From: Thermoplasmata archaeon
GTDB taxonomy: Archaea > Thermoplasmatota > Thermoplasmata > Thermoplasmatales > Thermoplasmataceae
Direction of reading: 5' to 3'
DNA length: 6,967 bases
NCBI GenBank assembly: GCA_021819225.1
Contig: JAKARU010000046.1
Location: forward strand, 1 to 6,967
Both the position numbers and the translations under genes were made by a program. The first letter of the stretch is position 1. Every line of letters begins with the position of its first letter. Of the stretch, positions 5,962-6,967 are shown piece after piece. The notes below the pieces were generated by a model, which ran no database searches, was not told the origin of the DNA, and saw only the letters and a program-made list of their open reading frames with translations.

Positions 5962-6262
5962 TTTTTTTTAAAGCATCACTCAGCAGTGCATTCTCCAGCT
6001 CCTTTTCAGCAAGAAGCCTCTTCAGCTTCTCATTCTCCTTCATGATCTTACTCCTTCCTGGTTCCATTCTCCTGTGGTTTGATTTCAGGCCATCCAGGCC
6101 AAAGGAATCATAGGATTCCTTCCATCTGTAGTACATTCTAGGATCTATGGAGTGTTTCCTGCATGTCTCAACAATCCTGCCATTATCCTTTAGCTCCTTT
6201 ATGATGGCAAGCTTCTCTTCCGCCTTCCATCTTCGCCGTTCTGTCACTGTTCTCCCATACAC
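5954..6262 (-). CDS. IS3-family transposase OrfA (HTH_Tnp_1)
   Basis: OrfA is the DNA-binding subunit of an IS3-type transposase. Residues 10-50 are the helix-turn-helix domain (RRWKAEEKLAIIKELKDNGR, then VETCRKHSIDPRMYYRWKES), with the typical RKWxxEEK opening and YYRWK end. Residues about 74-98 form a leucine-zipper coiled coil (ENEKLKRLLAEKELENALL) for multimerisation. The length of 102 aa is normal for OrfA. The start is GTG 6260-6262, with an ATATATATAT box (6281-6290) about 24 nt upstream. It ends at TGA 5954-5956 just after an A8 run, where related elements shift frame into OrfB. Here the orfB frame lies +1, not the usual -1. With orfB destroyed the gene cannot support transposition, though OrfA could still bind element ends. 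Confidence 0.9.
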   Translation of the reverse strand: MYGRTVTERRRWKAEEKLAIIKELKDNGRIVETCRKHSIDPRMYYRWKESYDSFGLDGLKSNHRRMEPGRSKIMKENEKLKRLLAEKELENALLSDALKKRR

Positions 6263-6280
6263 CCTTCAATTCTTCAATTA

Positions 6281-6290
6281 ATATATATAT
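6281..6290 (-). promoter_or_regulatory. TATA-like box for orfA
   Basis: An ATATATATAT tract is centred about 24 nt before the GTG start of orfA on the minus strand, consistent with a leaderless archaeal transcript. Confidence 0.3.
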
Positions 6291-6340
6291 CTGTTACTAT
6301 AGGACAACCTTGTCTTACTATTTAAGGGGGCAGACCATCA

Positions 6341-6516
6341 ACTACATTGTATTTTCTTAAAAGTTAAATTACAATTTATATCTAGTATACCAATTTCCAA
6401 AGCTTCTGATGCACTTTATCTTGACGAAAAAACTTAATAATATCATCAAGAAATATTCGAAAAAGACTTTTGTGAACGTGCCTGGATAAATAATTAAGAT
6501 CCCAAATTGAAAACAT
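6341..6516. other. Intergenic stretch, no supported gene
   Basis: This lies between the possible IS3 left end and the membrane-protein gene. The plus strand has a 42-codon frame (about 6361-6489, containing MHFILTKKLNNIIKKYSKK) that looks protein-like but has an ATG only midway and no start signals. I do not call it as a gene. T-rich patches on the minus strand (TTAATTATTTAT near 6485-6500) may end the membrane-protein transcript. Confidence 0.35.
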
Positions 6517-6861
6517 TTAACTGATTTTTTCGGCTGAAACATTTTCCTTTGGCCGGGTAAGCTCATTTAAGGTGAAAATGACAATCCAAATTGCGAACGC
6601 CGGCAGCACATAGGTATATTGTAGCTTAAATAGGTACTGAGAGTTAAAATTGTATATATCTTCAAGCGCAATAAGACTGATTGATATAGCCAATCCTGAA
6701 TAACCTATTATTCTGTAAAGTGCGTAGATTATTTTATTGAGGTGTGACTGAAAATTCCTGAGATCCTTTTGCTTTTTTCTCAAGCCCAGAAGACCAAATA
6801 GAATGCCTTCTATGGCGATAAGTGGCATAAGGTTTTGATCTAAGGATGTAGTGAACGACAT
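6517..6861 (-). CDS. Small three-helix membrane protein, unknown function
   Basis: This 114-aa protein has three predicted membrane helices: residues about 11-27 (LMPLIAIEGILFGLLGL), about 45-66 (IYALYRIIGYSGLAISISLI) and about 83-99 (TYVLPAFAIWIVIF). A basic loop (RKKQKDLRNFQSHLNK) lies between helices 1 and 2, so it is probably cytoplasmic, and a polar C-terminal tail ends in ENVSAEKIS. I do not recognise the family. I chose ATG 6859-6861 because a Shine-Dalgarno site GAGGG (6871-6875) lies 9 nt upstream; a GTG at 6874-6876 would add five residues but overlaps that site. The internal-type ribosome site and the partial gene just upstream on the same strand suggest an operon. Confidence 0.7.
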   Translation of the reverse strand: MSFTTSLDQNLMPLIAIEGILFGLLGLRKKQKDLRNFQSHLNKIIYALYRIIGYSGLAISISLIALEDIYNFNSQYLFKLQYTYVLPAFAIWIVIFTLNELTRPKENVSAEKIS

Positions 6862-6901
6862 TTTTATAACCCTCACTTGCTGTATTCCATGAATTCCATC
6901 C

Positions 6902-6967
6902 TTATTGTTTCCATTTTATTTTAAGTTTCTCACGGGGGGATAGAATAATAAGTCCTGCTGAATAAGA
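6902..6967 (-). CDS. C-terminal end of a gene running off the window
   Basis: From the window edge the minus strand is open for 21 codons (SYSAGLIILSPREKLKIKWK, then Gln) and stops at TAA 6902-6904. The composition is protein-like with a basic end. The stop lies 40 nt before the ATG of the membrane protein, so the two could be co-transcribed. Too little is present to name a product. A 13-codon ORF (METIRMEFMEYSK) overlaps the stop and ends just before the next gene; I treat it as leader or chance. Confidence 0.35.
   Translation of the reverse strand, partial: SYSAGLIILSPREKLKIKWKQ

Larger units (their letters stand above)
5874..6340 (-). mobile_element. IS3-family element, truncated
   Basis: The remnant comprises a probable left end, a promoter, intact orfA and the first 28 codons of orfB. 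The left end may be TGATGGTCTGCCCCC on the minus strand (6326-6340), which starts with the TG typical of IS3 termini and is followed by AT-rich DNA before orfA. The right half with the DDE catalytic domain and right inverted repeat is absent; the IS21-like fragment starts at 5873. Without the partner repeat the 6340 boundary is a guess, good to perhaps tens of bases. Confidence 0.5.

Noticed and set aside
5954..5975. Canonical IS3 programmed -1 frameshift at TTTAAAA
   Set aside because: The slippery heptamer is present, but the -1 frame reaches a stop within six codons; the orfB-like frame is +1.
6361..6489. Plus-strand 42-codon frame containing MHFILTKKLNNIIKKYSKK
   Set aside because: It is protein-like but has only an internal ATG, no TATA or Shine-Dalgarno signal, and no recognisable family.
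1..6967. CRISPR array, tRNA, rRNA or defence operon
   Set aside because: No regularly spaced repeats, cloverleaf or rRNA-like stretch, or defence-type motifs were seen on either strand by reading.

Overview
The window looks archaeal and most resembles a Thermoplasmatales-type genome; this is inferred from style, not from a marker gene. The DNA is AT-rich, Arg codons are mostly AGA/AGG and Ile is often ATA. Several genes have an AT-rich TATA-like box about 22-27 nt before the start codon and no Shine-Dalgarno site, which suggests leaderless transcripts. Internal operon genes have archaeal Shine-Dalgarno cores instead (GTGATC before the kinase, GAGGG before the 114-aa membrane protein).

Left region (1-1343) is gene-poor and partly decayed. 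On the minus strand there is a possible 38-aa membrane peptide (5-121) and an unidentified small protein (192-482). Upstream of that lies a stretch (497-906) whose broken frames still read like protein, probably a dead gene of the same operon. A strong hairpin (1129-1148) precedes a possible 37-aa plus-strand ORF (1159-1272).

Centre (1328-5303) is the functional core. A 604-aa secreted or membrane-anchored protein with 17 N-glycosylation sequons (minus, 1344-3158) is transcribed divergently from a two-gene plus-strand operon. That operon encodes sedoheptulose-7-phosphate isomerase (gmhA, 3336-3899) and a GHMP-family heptose-7-phosphate kinase (hddA type, 3908-4909). Together they would make heptose 1,7-bisphosphate, the precursor of a nucleotide-activated heptose for glycans or glycolipids. 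The phosphatase and guanylyltransferase steps are not in the window. Convergent to the operon is a small O6-alkylguanine-DNA alkyltransferase (ogt, minus, 4951-5274).

Right region (5275-6340) is an insertion-sequence graveyard. An IS3-type element retains an intact orfA, but orfB keeps only its first 28 codons and is out of frame after an A8 run. It is cut by what looks like the left end of an IS21-family element (terminus near 5873, TGACCC subterminal repeats, HTH part of istA). Below that is another stop-ridden coding remnant (5345-5548).

Right edge (6341-6967) holds a three-helix membrane protein of unknown function (minus, 6517-6861), preceded by the last 21 codons of a gene that runs off the window.

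No complete undescribed system is evident. The most notable points are the heptose genes beside a sequon-dense surface protein, the apparent nested IS remnants with the A8 junction, and the decayed operon at the left.
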